Origin: Bizionia sp. M204 | GTDB lineage: Bacteria; Bacteroidota; Bacteroidia; Flavobacteriales; Flavobacteriaceae | DNA length: 64,000 bases | Assembly: GCF_023205095.1 (NCBI RefSeq) | Contig: NZ_CP046242.1 | Location: 1,167,001 to 1,231,000 of the forward strand | Direction of reading: 5' to 3' | Part shown: in pieces, positions 27,354 to 36,268 of the stretch | How positions within the stretch are numbered: position 1 is the first letter of the stretch | Layout: each line of letters opens with the position of its first letter | The notes under the pieces: model-generated | Seen by the model: the letters and a program-made list of their open reading frames with translations, nothing else | Told to the model about the DNA's origin: nothing | Databases searched by the model: none | Translations under genes and position numbers: made by a program

Positions 27354-28193
27354 TTAAGGAATCCATTTTTTTGGAAAATTAGGCTTACGTTTTTCTAAAA
27401 AGGCATCACGACCTTCTTTGGCTTCGTCTGTCATATAGGCTAAACGCGTAGCTTCTCCAGCAAAAACTTGCTGACCAACCATACCATCGTCTGTTAAATT
27501 CATAGCAAATTTGAGCATTTTTATAGATGTTGGCGATTTGGCTAAAATTTCTTGAGCCCACTCATAGGCCGTAGATTCCAATTCGTCATGTGGAATAACT
27601 GCATTTACCATGCCCATATCAAAAGCTTCTTGTGCCGAATAGTTTCTACCTAAAAAGAAAATTTCACGGGCCTTTTTCTGTCCAACCATTTTAGCTAAAT
27701 AAGCAGATCCGTAACCACCATCAAAACTGGTAACATCGGCATCCGTTTGCTTAAAAATAGCGTGTTCTTTACTAGCTAATGTTAAATCGCAAACTACATG
27801 TAAACTATGTCCACCACCAACTGCCCATCCCGGAACAACGGCAATAACGGCTTTTGGCATAAAACGAATTAAACGTTGTACCTCCAGAATATTAAGTCTA
27901 TGATAACCATCATCACCAACATAACCTTGATGACCACGTGCTGTTTGATCGCCTCCTGAACAAAAACTATAAACACCATCTTTGGTTGAAGGCCCCTCAG
28001 CTGATAATAATACGACCCCAATATTCACATCTTCATGTGCATCATAAAACGCATCATATAATTCACTAGTCGTTTTTGGGCGAAAGGCATTTCGAACATT
28101 TGGTCTATTAAAAGCTATGCGTGCCACACCATCAGATTTCTGATAGGTGATGTCTTCATATTCCTTAACCGTTTTCCAGTTTGCTACACTCAT
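27354..28193 (-). CDS. menB: 1,4-Dihydroxy-2-naphthoyl-CoA synthase
   Basis: MenB closes the naphthoate ring from o-succinylbenzoyl-CoA. This is a crotonase-fold protein of 279 residues from the ATG at 28193. It has FCSGGDQ, AVVPGWAVGGGHSLHV (oxyanion hole) and DVTSFDGGYGSAYLAKMVG, the segment around the key aspartate of MenB. A TTG six codons upstream would extend the frame but lies in the likely promoter TATTTTTG. It is the first gene of a menB-menA-UPF0173 unit and is divergent from the C1 peptidase. Confidence 0.95.
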   Translation of the reverse strand: MSVANWKTVKEYEDITYQKSDGVARIAFNRPNVRNAFRPKTTSELYDAFYDAHEDVNIGVVLLSAEGPSTKDGVYSFCSGGDQTARGHQGYVGDDGYHRLNILEVQRLIRFMPKAVIAVVPGWAVGGGHSLHVVCDLTLASKEHAIFKQTDADVTSFDGGYGSAYLAKMVGQKKAREIFFLGRNYSAQEAFDMGMVNAVIPHDELESTAYEWAQEILAKSPTSIKMLKFAMNLTDDGMVGQQVFAGEATRLAYMTDEAKEGRDAFLEKRKPNFPKKWIP

Positions 28194-28244
28194 TTTCTTT
28201 ATTTTTGTCAAAAATAATTATTATTTATCTAACAATTCAGTACC

Positions 28245-29363
28245 ATGAGAAATATTCTGTTTTTATTCGCCTTTCTTTTTACAATCACAACCAGTTTTTC
28301 ACAAAGTTACACCTTTGAATCGGTAATCGATTTAGATGCCACCGATGTGATTAGCCAAGGAAATACGGGAACATGTTGGAGTTTTTCAACATCCTCATTT
28401 TTAGAAAGTGAAATCATGCGGTTAACGGGAAAACAAATTGATATTTCTGAAATGTTTCAAGTCCGTCACACCTATCCTAAAAAAGCATGGAATTATGTTA
28501 TGCGTCAAGGAAAAGCACAATTTAGTGAAGGTGGTTTGGCTCATGATGTTATGAACAGTATTCGCGATTATGGTTTGGTACCACAATCCGTTTATAGTGG
28601 CATGGAAACTGGGGTAACTGGACACAATCATGCTGAAATGGTAGCCGTTTTAAATGGCATGTTGGATGTTTATATTGAAAATCCAGGAAGACGATTATCA
28701 CCTAAATGGCAAGCAGTTGTAAATAGTACTTTGGATACCTATTTAGGAAAAGATATTACCTCCTTTACATATGAAGGTGTGGAATATACACCAAAATCGT
28801 TTCAGGCAATGACGCAAATTAATCCTGATAATTATGTAAGCATAACCTCATTTACACACAAGCCGTTTTACTCCCAATTCATTTTAAATATTCCCGATAA
28901 TTTCTCCAATGGTAGTTTTTATAATGTGCAATTAGATGAACTGATGTCCACCATTAATCACGCTTTAGAAAATGGTTTTACGGTTGAATTAGATTGTGAT
29001 GTGAGTGAAAAAACATTTTCTGCTAAACACGGTATTGCGGTAATTCCTAAAGATGATGCAACCGCTGCTGAAGCTATTATTAGCGTACGTCCGGAAAAAA
29101 CAATTACTCCAGAATACAGACAACAAGAATTTGAAAACTACGCTACAACAGACGATCATTTGATGCATATTACTGGTATGCTAAAAGATCAAAATGGCAC
29201 CTTATATTATAAGGTAAAAAATTCTTGGGGAACAGATGAAAGTCGCGTAGCCAATGACGGTTATATATATATGAGTGATTCTTTTATGCGTTTAAAAACC
29301 ATTTCAGTCATGGTGCATAAAGACGCTGTTACTAACGATTTAAAGAAGAAATTGAAATTGTAA
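28245..29363 (+). CDS. Exported C1 (papain/bleomycin hydrolase-like) peptidase
   Basis: The 372-residue protein has an N-terminal signal peptide ending SFSQ. The active-site cysteine is Cys44 in GNTGTCWSFST. The histidine is in TDDHLMHITG and the asparagine in YYKVKNSWGT, near residue 325. This order and spacing match the PepC/bleomycin-hydrolase branch of clan CA. Unlike cytoplasmic PepC it appears exported, so it probably trims peptides in the periplasm. The gene stands alone between a divergent promoter region and a terminator. Confidence 0.9.
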   Translation: MRNILFLFAFLFTITTSFSQSYTFESVIDLDATDVISQGNTGTCWSFSTSSFLESEIMRLTGKQIDISEMFQVRHTYPKKAWNYVMRQGKAQFSEGGLAHDVMNSIRDYGLVPQSVYSGMETGVTGHNHAEMVAVLNGMLDVYIENPGRRLSPKWQAVVNSTLDTYLGKDITSFTYEGVEYTPKSFQAMTQINPDNYVSITSFTHKPFYSQFILNIPDNFSNGSFYNVQLDELMSTINHALENGFTVELDCDVSEKTFSAKHGIAVIPKDDATAAEAIISVRPEKTITPEYRQQEFENYATTDDHLMHITGMLKDQNGTLYYKVKNSWGTDESRVANDGYIYMSDSFMRLKTISVMVHKDAVTNDLKKKLKL

Positions 29364-29383
29364 TAAAAATAAGAACCAAGACC

Positions 29384-29407
29384 GTCCCGATAATTATCGG
29401 GACTTTT
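29384..29407 (+). terminator. Terminator after the C1 peptidase
   Basis: The 20-base perfect palindrome GTCCCGATAATTATCGGGAC is followed by TTTT, 20 bases after the stop codon. Confidence 0.75.
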
Positions 29408-29506
29408 ATAATCAAGAATCAAGACTTAAATTTTGCTGACTTGATAACCTAGTTATTGAATTGGGAAATGTTTAATTAAATAGACTTTCAAGCAACTAAA
29501 AAAAAT

Positions 29507-29546
29507 AAAAGTCATCAACTCCTAAATCGCTGTTGATGACTTTTTT
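29507..29546. terminator. Bidirectional terminator downstream of cvfB
   Basis: A 13-bp stem (AAAAGTCATCAAC at 29507-29519 and GTTGATGACTTTT at 29532-29544) has A- and T-runs outside. It is placed to end the minus-strand gene that stops at 29584. Confidence 0.85.
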
Positions 29547-29583
29547 ATAATAGTTTCAAATTGTAAGATATACTAGAGGATTC

Positions 29584-30417
29584 CTATTCTACCAAATAAA
29601 TCCCATCATCTTTAATTTCAATCAATTTTTGTCTGTATAAGGTTCCAATAGCTTTCTTAAAGCTTTTTTTACTCATTTGAAGCGCATTTTTTATAGTATC
29701 TGGATCAGATTTGTCTGTAAGGTTTAAATAACCACCATGGTCTTCCAGTTCCTTCATTATTAAATCCGCATTCGGTTCGATACTTCGGTAACCCATTTTA
29801 CCTAAACCAATGTCCAGTTTATTATCAGGTCGGATTTTCTTAACATAGCCTTTTAAGCGGTCGCCAATGGAAAGGTCTTGAAAAATATCATCGTTAAAAA
29901 TTAAGCCTTGATGTTTTTTATTCACTATCACATTCATACCAATATCAGATGGATGCGAAACTATTAAATCCACTTCTTGAAAAGCTTCAACCGTTAATTC
30001 TTTATTATCTAAAAACTGATTGGTTTTACTAGAAGCAACTAAACGATTAGACGTTTCATCAAGAAAGCAATACACCAAATACCAGCCGCCTTTTTTCATA
30101 CTAAAGGCCTGTTCTCTAAATGGACAGAATAACTCTTTAACCATTCCCCAGTCTAAAAAAGCACCATGTTCGGTAACGGCATTACAACGTAATACAGCAA
30201 ATTCACCACGTTGAATATACGGCTTATCGGTAACGGCAACTAGACGTTCTTCGTTATCTAAATACACAAATACATCCAGTTTATCCCAAATTTTAAATTC
30301 TTTCGGGACATAGCGGTTTGGCAGTAAAACCTCATTTCCATCCGCGTCTTCCAAAAATAATCCTGGTTCGGTTTCGCGAAGGATTTCTAATGTATTGTAT
30401 TCTCCAATTTTTATCAT
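29584..30417 (-). CDS. CvfB-type S1 RNA-binding protein
   Basis: The 277-residue protein has tandem OB/S1 domains and a C-terminal winged helix, the CvfB/YitL arrangement. The S1 repeats are visible as LFLEDADGNEVLLP, GAFLDWGMVKELFCP and GLIFNDDIFQDLSIGDRLKGYVKKIRPDNKLDIGLG. The last 60 residues (TIKNALQMSKKSFKKAIGTLY) form the winged helix. CvfB binds RNA and affects virulence gene expression in Staphylococcus. The role in flavobacteria is not established. The gene is transcribed alone or with DUF2853. Confidence 0.87.
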   Translation of the reverse strand: MIKIGEYNTLEILRETEPGLFLEDADGNEVLLPNRYVPKEFKIWDKLDVFVYLDNEERLVAVTDKPYIQRGEFAVLRCNAVTEHGAFLDWGMVKELFCPFREQAFSMKKGGWYLVYCFLDETSNRLVASSKTNQFLDNKELTVEAFQEVDLIVSHPSDIGMNVIVNKKHQGLIFNDDIFQDLSIGDRLKGYVKKIRPDNKLDIGLGKMGYRSIEPNADLIMKELEDHGGYLNLTDKSDPDTIKNALQMSKKSFKKAIGTLYRQKLIEIKDDGIYLVE

Positions 30418-30502
30418 GTGACAAAGGTACTATTTTATGAGATATCTTGTGTATCTGTTTTTATGGATTTAGAAATATCCTCAATATTTTAAATTTAGGT
30501 AT

Positions 30503-30527
30503 AAAAAAAGCCACTTGAAGAAGTGGC
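30503..30527 (-). terminator. Terminator after DUF2853
   Basis: On the minus strand a 7-bp stem (GCCACTT / AAGTGGC, at 30510-30516 and 30521-30527) leads into a seven-T tract, 23 bases after the DUF2853 stop. Confidence 0.8.
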
Positions 30528-30549
30528 GTTTTACATATGTTATGAAGAT

Positions 30550-30888
30550 CTAGTAAACAGATTCCTTTTTGAAATGTTTAGTTAATAGATAATATACAAC
30601 AGCTCTGTACTTATTACGGTTGGATTTACCGTATTGTTCCATAACTATTTCAATTCCTTTATCTAATTCCGGGCTATCTTTTAATCCAAGTTTTTTAATT
30701 AAGAAATTGTTTTTTACCGTTGCTAATTCCGATGCATCTGAACCTGAAACCGTTGCTGCATCCGCATTATAAATAGATGGTCCACAGCCAATAGTTACTT
30801 TTGTCAGTAAATCCATATCTGCATTTACACCTAATTTATCTTTTAAATCGGCTGCATATTTAGCTATTAATTCGTCTCTTTTACTCAT
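30550..30888 (-). CDS. DUF2853 family protein
   Basis: The 112-residue soluble helical protein matches DUF2853: the N-terminal MSKRDELIAKYAADLKDKLG, the central IGCGPSIYNADAATVSGSD and the C-terminal NRNKYRAVVYYLLTKHF. The function is unknown. It sits between menD and cvfB on the same strand, with its own terminator. Confidence 0.88.
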   Translation of the reverse strand: MSKRDELIAKYAADLKDKLGVNADMDLLTKVTIGCGPSIYNADAATVSGSDASELATVKNNFLIKKLGLKDSPELDKGIEIVMEQYGKSNRNKYRAVVYYLLTKHFKKESVY

Positions 30889-30976
30889 GTTTATAAAAAT
30901 TAATTTAAAGATTAATATGAGCCCCTAATATACTTAATAATGAGTCATTTAAAAAATACGACGCCATTTTTAACAA

Positions 30977-32737
30977 TTACTTAATAAACTTGAAATAATT
31001 CAATAATACGTCGTCATTCTCTGTACGTGGTGTGAATATTTCTAATATTTTGGGTTGATCTGATTCTTTATAAAAATCTTTTAATTTATTTTTAAGCTGA
31101 GTGGCATTCGCTGCAGTTCCATATTGGAAGCCATACATAGCAGCCAATTGTTTTGCTGTAAAATTATGAGTAGTTTCAAAAAAGTTTTCAAAATTTTCTG
31201 AATCCTTATTTCCTGGCAAAATTCTAAAAATTCCACCGCCTTGATTATTCACAATAATTAGTCTAAAATTATTAGGAATGTAATTATTCCACAGTGCATT
31301 GCTATCATAAAAAAAGCTTAAATCGCCAGTAATAAAAATCGTTTGTTTTTCTTGGCCAACGGCACAACCTATAGCTGTAGAAGTACTGCCATCAATACCA
31401 CTGGTGCCACGATTACAAAACACGTTTATTGATTTATGAATATCAAAAAGCTGTGCATATCTTATCGTGGAACTGTTACCCAATTGCAATGCGAGATTAT
31501 TTGGTAAACTTTTAAATACCGTCTCAAACACCTGAAAGTCACTAAAAGGAATTTCGTTTAAATACGCACTATGTTTTTCTTTTCTATAAAGTCTAACCTG
31601 CTCCCAAGTGGCTTTGTAATCACTTTTTACAAAATGCGTGATTTGGGGTAAGAAGGTTTCAAAAAAATTATTAGGTGTTGTTTCAATATGTTTCTCCAAA
31701 CAAAAAAATGTGTCATTTGCATAATCACGATCTATATGCCAATGTTGCTTTGGCTGGTAACTTCGTAAAAAAGCTTTAATTTTTTTGGAGACTACTAGTC
31801 CGCCAAAGGTTAATAAAATATCAGGTTGCAAGGCTTTAAAATCATCATCTTCTAAAGGTGCAATCATGGTGTCTATACTATTGAAAAACCCTGGATTGTG
31901 GATATTAGAAGTTGTTTCCGTAAACACAATTACGCTATTATCTTTTACCAATTCATCCAACCATTTTTGTTCTATTTCGTTTGGTGGATTTACGCCAACT
32001 AAAACCATTTTTTTGGTTGCGCTATTCCAGGCATCAAGGCATTCATTATAAATAAAGTCGTCTACTTTGCTTGCGCGTTTGTTTATATCAATAATTTTTG
32101 GATTCACACTTAAGCTATCCGTTAACTCATAAAGGGGTTCGTGAAATGGCATATTAATATGAACTGGACCACGCTTGGACAAAGCTTTGTTAAGCGCTTT
32201 ATTGATTTCCGTTTCATTTTCCTGCTGTAACTCCTGTTTTCTTCCTAAAAAGCGCTCTAATTTGTTTTCTAGTGTTTTAAGAATGGCTGGTTCATCTTCA
32301 TCCCGATTTTTAAATTCGGCATCCATTTGTGAACTTAAGTTTGCCGTATAAATAATATGATTTTTATAAACATCGGTTTGGTTAATGGTTTGCCCATCAC
32401 CTATTCCTATCAAGTGTTTCGGTCTATCAGCCGATAAAACAACCAACGGAATATGACTGTAATAAGCTTCAGCAATAGCAGGATAGTAATTTAAAAGTGC
32501 ACTACCTGAACTACAAACTACAGCTACTGGCTTTTGGATTTGTTGCGCAATTCCCAATGCAAAAAAGGCAGCACAACGTTCATCTACAATACTATAGCAT
32601 GTAAAATAATCATCGTGTGTAAAACCGATAGTTACAGGTGCATTTCTACTACCTGGTGAAATAACAATATGTTGAATGTTTTTAGCTTTGCAAAGCAGAA
32701 CAATGGTTTGCGCAAGCGGAATTTTTGGGTATTGCAT
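30977..32737 (-). CDS. menD: SEPHCHC synthase
   Basis: MenD is the thiamine-diphosphate enzyme that joins 2-oxoglutarate and isochorismate to make SEPHCHC. The protein has 586 residues, the normal length. It has the N-terminal PYR domain with ISPGSRNAP and AERDERCAAFFALG-type SIVDERCAAF. The C-terminal PP domain has RGTSGIDGSTSTAIG and the ThDP motif GDLSFFYDSNALW through NNQGGGIFR. It follows menF by 50 bases on the same strand, in the menI-menF-menD unit. Confidence 0.95.
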   Translation of the reverse strand: MQYPKIPLAQTIVLLCKAKNIQHIVISPGSRNAPVTIGFTHDDYFTCYSIVDERCAAFFALGIAQQIQKPVAVVCSSGSALLNYYPAIAEAYYSHIPLVVLSADRPKHLIGIGDGQTINQTDVYKNHIIYTANLSSQMDAEFKNRDEDEPAILKTLENKLERFLGRKQELQQENETEINKALNKALSKRGPVHINMPFHEPLYELTDSLSVNPKIIDINKRASKVDDFIYNECLDAWNSATKKMVLVGVNPPNEIEQKWLDELVKDNSVIVFTETTSNIHNPGFFNSIDTMIAPLEDDDFKALQPDILLTFGGLVVSKKIKAFLRSYQPKQHWHIDRDYANDTFFCLEKHIETTPNNFFETFLPQITHFVKSDYKATWEQVRLYRKEKHSAYLNEIPFSDFQVFETVFKSLPNNLALQLGNSSTIRYAQLFDIHKSINVFCNRGTSGIDGSTSTAIGCAVGQEKQTIFITGDLSFFYDSNALWNNYIPNNFRLIIVNNQGGGIFRILPGNKDSENFENFFETTHNFTAKQLAAMYGFQYGTAANATQLKNKLKDFYKESDQPKILEIFTPRTENDDVLLNYFKFIK

Positions 32738-32787
32738 GTAAGATTGAATCTAAGCGTAAAAATAGCAAATAGCTTCCTGATAAAAAA

Positions 32788-33924
32788 TTATTGTAATACC
32801 TTTTTCATTGTCACCGATTTAGCCATGGTTTCCTCCCATTCTAAATTGGGATTGGAGTCTTTTGTGATGCCTCCTCCAATGTATAAAAGGGCTTCCGTGT
32901 TTTGAATTTGCATGCAACGCAGATTTACAAACAGATTTGAAACCGTTTTAATACGCGTGTAAGCATTATTTTCAACATTGCGTCTGTTCGGGTTTTTTGA
33001 AATGGATTTCTTAATATTTAGTTCACCTAAAAAACCTGTATAAAAATCGCGTTTATACGCTTCATTTTCAAGGATAAATTGTTTGGCTTCTTCTTTTGGC
33101 ATACCGCAAACAGCAGGTGTGGGATGCAAAATTTCAATAATATTTTTTAAGCTCGAAGTATCAGAATTCACCCGACCAGAAATGTGCGTTTTTAAATGCA
33201 GTAAATTTCCTGCTTTTACAGTTTCCACCTCGGAGATTTTTAAATTATCTAACTGGCTTTCTAGATTTGAAACGATGAAATTGGTAACAATTTGTTGTTC
33301 CTCCAATTCTTTATCCTTCCAAACCACATCTATGGTGTTTTTATAAACTTGCGTTCCCGCCAACGCCATGGTGCTGAATTGGTTATTTTCAATATGAAGC
33401 AAAGTTTCTGGCGTAGCACCTAACCACAATCCTACTTTAGGGTGAAACCATACATACACATAAGCGGTTGGATAGGTTTCTAATAACCTTTTATAAATTT
33501 TAATAGGATTTGTTTCTGAAATAGTAATCGATTCTTGCCGGGATAATACGACTTTTTCAAATGTGCCTTTATGAATAGCTTTAATCCCCTTTTCAACTAA
33601 TGCAATATGGTTTTGCTTAGCCACAGTTATATCAGATGTCTCAATAACTTTTGAAGCACATGAGTTTATGGATGATTCTTCAATAGTTTCACTTTCAAAT
33701 TCTAAAATTAATGATGTTTCAACAGGAATTAAAACACTAGTTTCTTTTATGTTAAAAGGCGAAAAAACAAATCCACTTTCAGAGAAATTCGTGGTTTTAT
33801 AAAGTGTATCATCTTGCTGTAAAAACGTTTTAATTATAGTCTCATTAGGGTTTCTATAAGCTACAAAGGGCAAGTTGTTTACATACTGATCTTGAAGGTT
33901 CTCTAGAAAAACAGAAAATGTCAT
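32788..33924 (-). CDS. menF: Isochorismate synthase
   Basis: MenF converts chorismate to isochorismate, the first committed step to menaquinone. The 378-residue chorismate-binding domain is complete: VVLSRQE, YVWFHPKVGLWLGATPE, MALAGTQVY, ELEEQQIV, HPTPAVCGMPKEEA and YTGFLGE. Members of this family include siderophore-type EntC, but the flanking thioesterase and menD fix it as MenF. It starts 3 bases after the thioesterase stop. Confidence 0.93.
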   Translation of the reverse strand: MTFSVFLENLQDQYVNNLPFVAYRNPNETIIKTFLQQDDTLYKTTNFSESGFVFSPFNIKETSVLIPVETSLILEFESETIEESSINSCASKVIETSDITVAKQNHIALVEKGIKAIHKGTFEKVVLSRQESITISETNPIKIYKRLLETYPTAYVYVWFHPKVGLWLGATPETLLHIENNQFSTMALAGTQVYKNTIDVVWKDKELEEQQIVTNFIVSNLESQLDNLKISEVETVKAGNLLHLKTHISGRVNSDTSSLKNIIEILHPTPAVCGMPKEEAKQFILENEAYKRDFYTGFLGELNIKKSISKNPNRRNVENNAYTRIKTVSNLFVNLRCMQIQNTEALLYIGGGITKDSNPNLEWEETMAKSVTMKKVLQ

Positions 33925-33927
33925 GTT

Positions 33928-34353
33928 TTATTTTTTTCTTGGTAATGAAATAGTTGACAAGCGGCAAACTGAAATCAAGTTGTCATGGTCATCCGTGACG
34001 CGAATATCTATTAATTGCGTGGTTCTTCCTTTATGCAAAAAAGTGGCTTTAGCAAATACATGACCGTCCGTTACACTTTTTAAATGGTTGGCTGTAATTT
34101 CGGTGCCGCGAACAAATACCTCGTCTAAATTTGAAAACAAGTGGGATGCAAAACTACCAACACTTTCTGCCAATGCTGCTGTTGCTCCACCATGCAACAC
34201 ACCATCTGGTTGATATACGCGCGAATTAACCGGCATTTTGGCAATTAAATAATCATCGCCAAAATCGGAAATACTAATTTCTAGGGTTTCCATCAAGGTG
34301 TTTTTGCAAACCGCATTGATTTCCTTAAGTTTGGCTTCTTTAGATATGGACAT
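33928..34353 (-). CDS. Hotdog-fold thioesterase, probable DHNA-CoA hydrolase (MenI-like)
   Basis: The 141-residue PaaI/YdiI-type hotdog thioesterase has GVLHGGATAALAESVGSFAS, with the likely catalytic Glu63, the same motif and position as E. coli MenI (YdiI). C-terminal RTTQLIDIRVTD is also typical. It lies directly before menF and menD in one operon, so hydrolysis of 1,4-dihydroxy-2-naphthoyl-CoA is the best role. The family also has hydroxybenzoyl-CoA and phenylacetyl-CoA thioesterases, so the substrate is inferred from context. Confidence 0.85.
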   Translation of the reverse strand: MSISKEAKLKEINAVCKNTLMETLEISISDFGDDYLIAKMPVNSRVYQPDGVLHGGATAALAESVGSFASHLFSNLDEVFVRGTEITANHLKSVTDGHVFAKATFLHKGRTTQLIDIRVTDDHDNLISVCRLSTISLPRKK

Positions 34354-34405
34354 AAAATTCTGTATTTTTAAATCGAAATGTAAAAGTACAAAACACCAAT
34401 AACAA

Positions 34406-35047
34406 ATGAATCTAACTGAAAAGGAAATATCTTACACCACCACGAATAGTTATGCCACTTTAAATACATTATCGGCAACTACAAAAAACGTTTGGTTTGT
34501 TTGTCATGGGATGGGTTATTTAAGTCGATATTTTTTAAGATATTTTCAGGGCTTATCTGCTGAAGAAAATTATATTATTGCGCCTCAAGCACCAAGTAAA
34601 TATTATACACCACCAAAATTTAAACATGTTGGCGCGAGTTGGTTAACGAAAGAAACTACGGTTAAAGACACCGAAAATATTATGCGTTATTTTGATTCCG
34701 TTCTGGAAGCGGAAGGCCTTCCTGACGGAATAAATTTAATTGTTTTAGGGTATTCACAAGGTGTGAGTGTGGCAACGCGATATCTTGCCAAACGCCAACT
34801 GAAATGTTCCCAACTGGTATTGCATTCTGGCGGAATTCCAAAAGAATTAGTGGCTGCTGATTTTCAATATTTAGATGCATCAACCAAAGTATCGCTTATT
34901 TATGGTACTGAAGATGAATATTTAAATGAAGAACGCATCCATCACGAAGAAACGCGCGCTACCGAATTATTTGGAAACCGGTTGCAATTAGTCCCTTTTG
35001 AGGGCAAACATGTTGTAAACGTTGAATTAATTAACGGTTTGGTGTAA
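34406..35047 (+). CDS. Alpha/beta hydrolase (phospholipase/carboxylesterase-like)
   Basis: This 213-residue soluble hydrolase has the nucleophile elbow GYSQGVS near residue 117, an oxyanion region CHGMGYLSRYF, a catalytic aspartate in YGTEDEYL and histidine in EGKHVV. The layout fits the PF02230-type esterase group rather than MenH, though its position beside men genes makes a MenH-like role worth keeping open. It is divergent from the menI-menF-menD unit. Confidence 0.85.
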   Translation: MNLTEKEISYTTTNSYATLNTLSATTKNVWFVCHGMGYLSRYFLRYFQGLSAEENYIIAPQAPSKYYTPPKFKHVGASWLTKETTVKDTENIMRYFDSVLEAEGLPDGINLIVLGYSQGVSVATRYLAKRQLKCSQLVLHSGGIPKELVAADFQYLDASTKVSLIYGTEDEYLNEERIHHEETRATELFGNRLQLVPFEGKHVVNVELINGLV

Positions 35048-35050
35048 CTA

Positions 35051-35998
35051 TTAATTAGTCAGATTTTTAATAATCTCACGTATCGGCAAAATAGCTTTGG
35101 TATGTTCAATACTAGGTCCAGCAACCCAAACTGTTTTGTACGTTGCTTGTAAGGCTGCTTTTTCAGTGGCTTTCATCCCAATATAAAACCGGATCATTTT
35201 CACCCATTTTTTAAGGGTTTTATTTTTATTTAGTAGCTTTTCTAAACCCGTTGATTTTGTTCCTATTTTCTGAACATAAGGCGTATTTATTACCGTACAC
35301 GGTGTTCCTGAAATACGCTCTGTCATAACAATATCGTCCGCGCCATAATCCACACAGGCTTGTTTATAGTCGTCCGTAACACCAGCCTCAATAGAAGCAA
35401 TAAACGGACTTCCTACAGAAACACCTGCTGCTCCATAGCTTAACATCGTGTCAATATCTGATTTGCAACCCACACCTCCAGCGGAAATGACTGGAATATT
35501 TAATTCTTTATGCAATAAACTGGTTAATTCTTGTGGCGATAAATTACCACGATGCCCACCAGCTTCACTATTTACAGCTACGGCTGCATCAGCACCTAAT
35601 TGTTCTACTTTTTTGGCGAAATGTAAATCGGTTACGTCACAAAATACTTTAATACCAACGGCATGCGCTTCCCTAATGGTTTCTTCTGGATTTCCTAAAG
35701 AGGTTAAAATGAAATCGCAACCTTCTTCACAAATCACACGTAATTGTTCTTTATATTTGACATTGGATTTATTCACAATCAGATTATATCCAAAAGCACC
35801 ACCCGAAACCTTTGCCTCTTTTAACTCATTTATAGAAGCTCGCAATTCATCCAAGGTTCTATAGTTTAAAGCTGGAATACAGCCAGCAATGCCGCTTTTC
35901 ATCCCTTCGATTACCATAGCCGTATTGGAAACCAAAAACATAGGCGCCATAATGATTGGGTGTTTTATTTTGAGAAGATCGGTGAGTTGGGTTGACAT
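35051..35998 (-). CDS. Nitronate monooxygenase-like FMN enzyme
   Basis: This TIM-barrel FMN protein has 315 residues from the ATG at 35998. It carries the 2-nitropropane dioxygenase/NMO signatures: PIIMAPMFLVSN at the N-terminus, EAGGHRG near residue 140, ISAGGVGCKSDID and GAAGVSVGSPFIAS (phosphate site). It may oxidise nitronates or act as a flavin enoyl reductase of related type. The frame extends to 36157, but a TATATTTG box at 36029-36022 lies inside that extension, which supports the inner start. A paralogue is at 46919-47896. Confidence 0.87.
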   Translation of the reverse strand: MSTQLTDLLKIKHPIIMAPMFLVSNTAMVIEGMKSGIAGCIPALNYRTLDELRASINELKEAKVSGGAFGYNLIVNKSNVKYKEQLRVICEEGCDFILTSLGNPEETIREAHAVGIKVFCDVTDLHFAKKVEQLGADAAVAVNSEAGGHRGNLSPQELTSLLHKELNIPVISAGGVGCKSDIDTMLSYGAAGVSVGSPFIASIEAGVTDDYKQACVDYGADDIVMTERISGTPCTVINTPYVQKIGTKSTGLEKLLNKNKTLKKWVKMIRFYIGMKATEKAALQATYKTVWVAGPSIEHTKAILPIREIIKNLTN

Positions 35999-36021
35999 GT
36001 AATCTGAATTTGTTTGCGCCA

Positions 36022-36029
36022 CAAATATA
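36022..36029 (-). promoter_or_regulatory. -7 element of the nitronate monooxygenase-like gene
   Basis: CAAATATA on the plus strand reads TATATTTG on the minus strand, 23 bases before the chosen ATG. No clear -33 TTG is present at the usual spacing. Confidence 0.5.
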
Positions 36030-36118
36030 AGAGAATTTATTATGCGTGCATAGTTTATGGTTGTAAATTTAGTTTCCTCAACGAGTTGTTTCTGACGCCT
36101 AAAATTAGTGGTTACAAA

Positions 36119-36151
36119 AAACCTAACAGGTTTTGAAAACCTGTTAGGTTT
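36119..36151. repeat. 33-base perfect palindrome
   Basis: AAACCTAACAGGTTTT (36119-36134) and its exact reverse complement (36136-36151) flank a single G. It lies between the dnaK terminator and the nitronate monooxygenase promoter. It may be an extra terminator or a dispersed extragenic palindrome. Copy number outside this window is unknown to me. Confidence 0.7.
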
Positions 36152-36161
36152 AGACATAAAG

Positions 36162-36187
36162 AAAACGCAATCAAATTAATGATTGCG
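36162..36187 (-). terminator. Terminator after dnaK
   Basis: On the minus strand CGCAATCA / TGATTGCG (8 bp, at 36166-36173 and 36180-36187) is followed by TTTT, about 80 bases after the dnaK stop. Confidence 0.6.
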
Positions 36188-36268
36188 CTTTTAGTTTTGT
36201 GAGATCCCAAAATAAATTTGGGATAAGCGATTCACAAATTATTTGTTTTACAAATAATTGTTCTCTGT

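Noticed and set aside
35999-36157. N-terminal extension of the nitronate monooxygenase-like gene to 36157
   Set aside because: The extension runs into the palindrome at 36119-36151 and contains a TATATTTG -7 box, and its residues do not match the family. The start at 35998 fits better.
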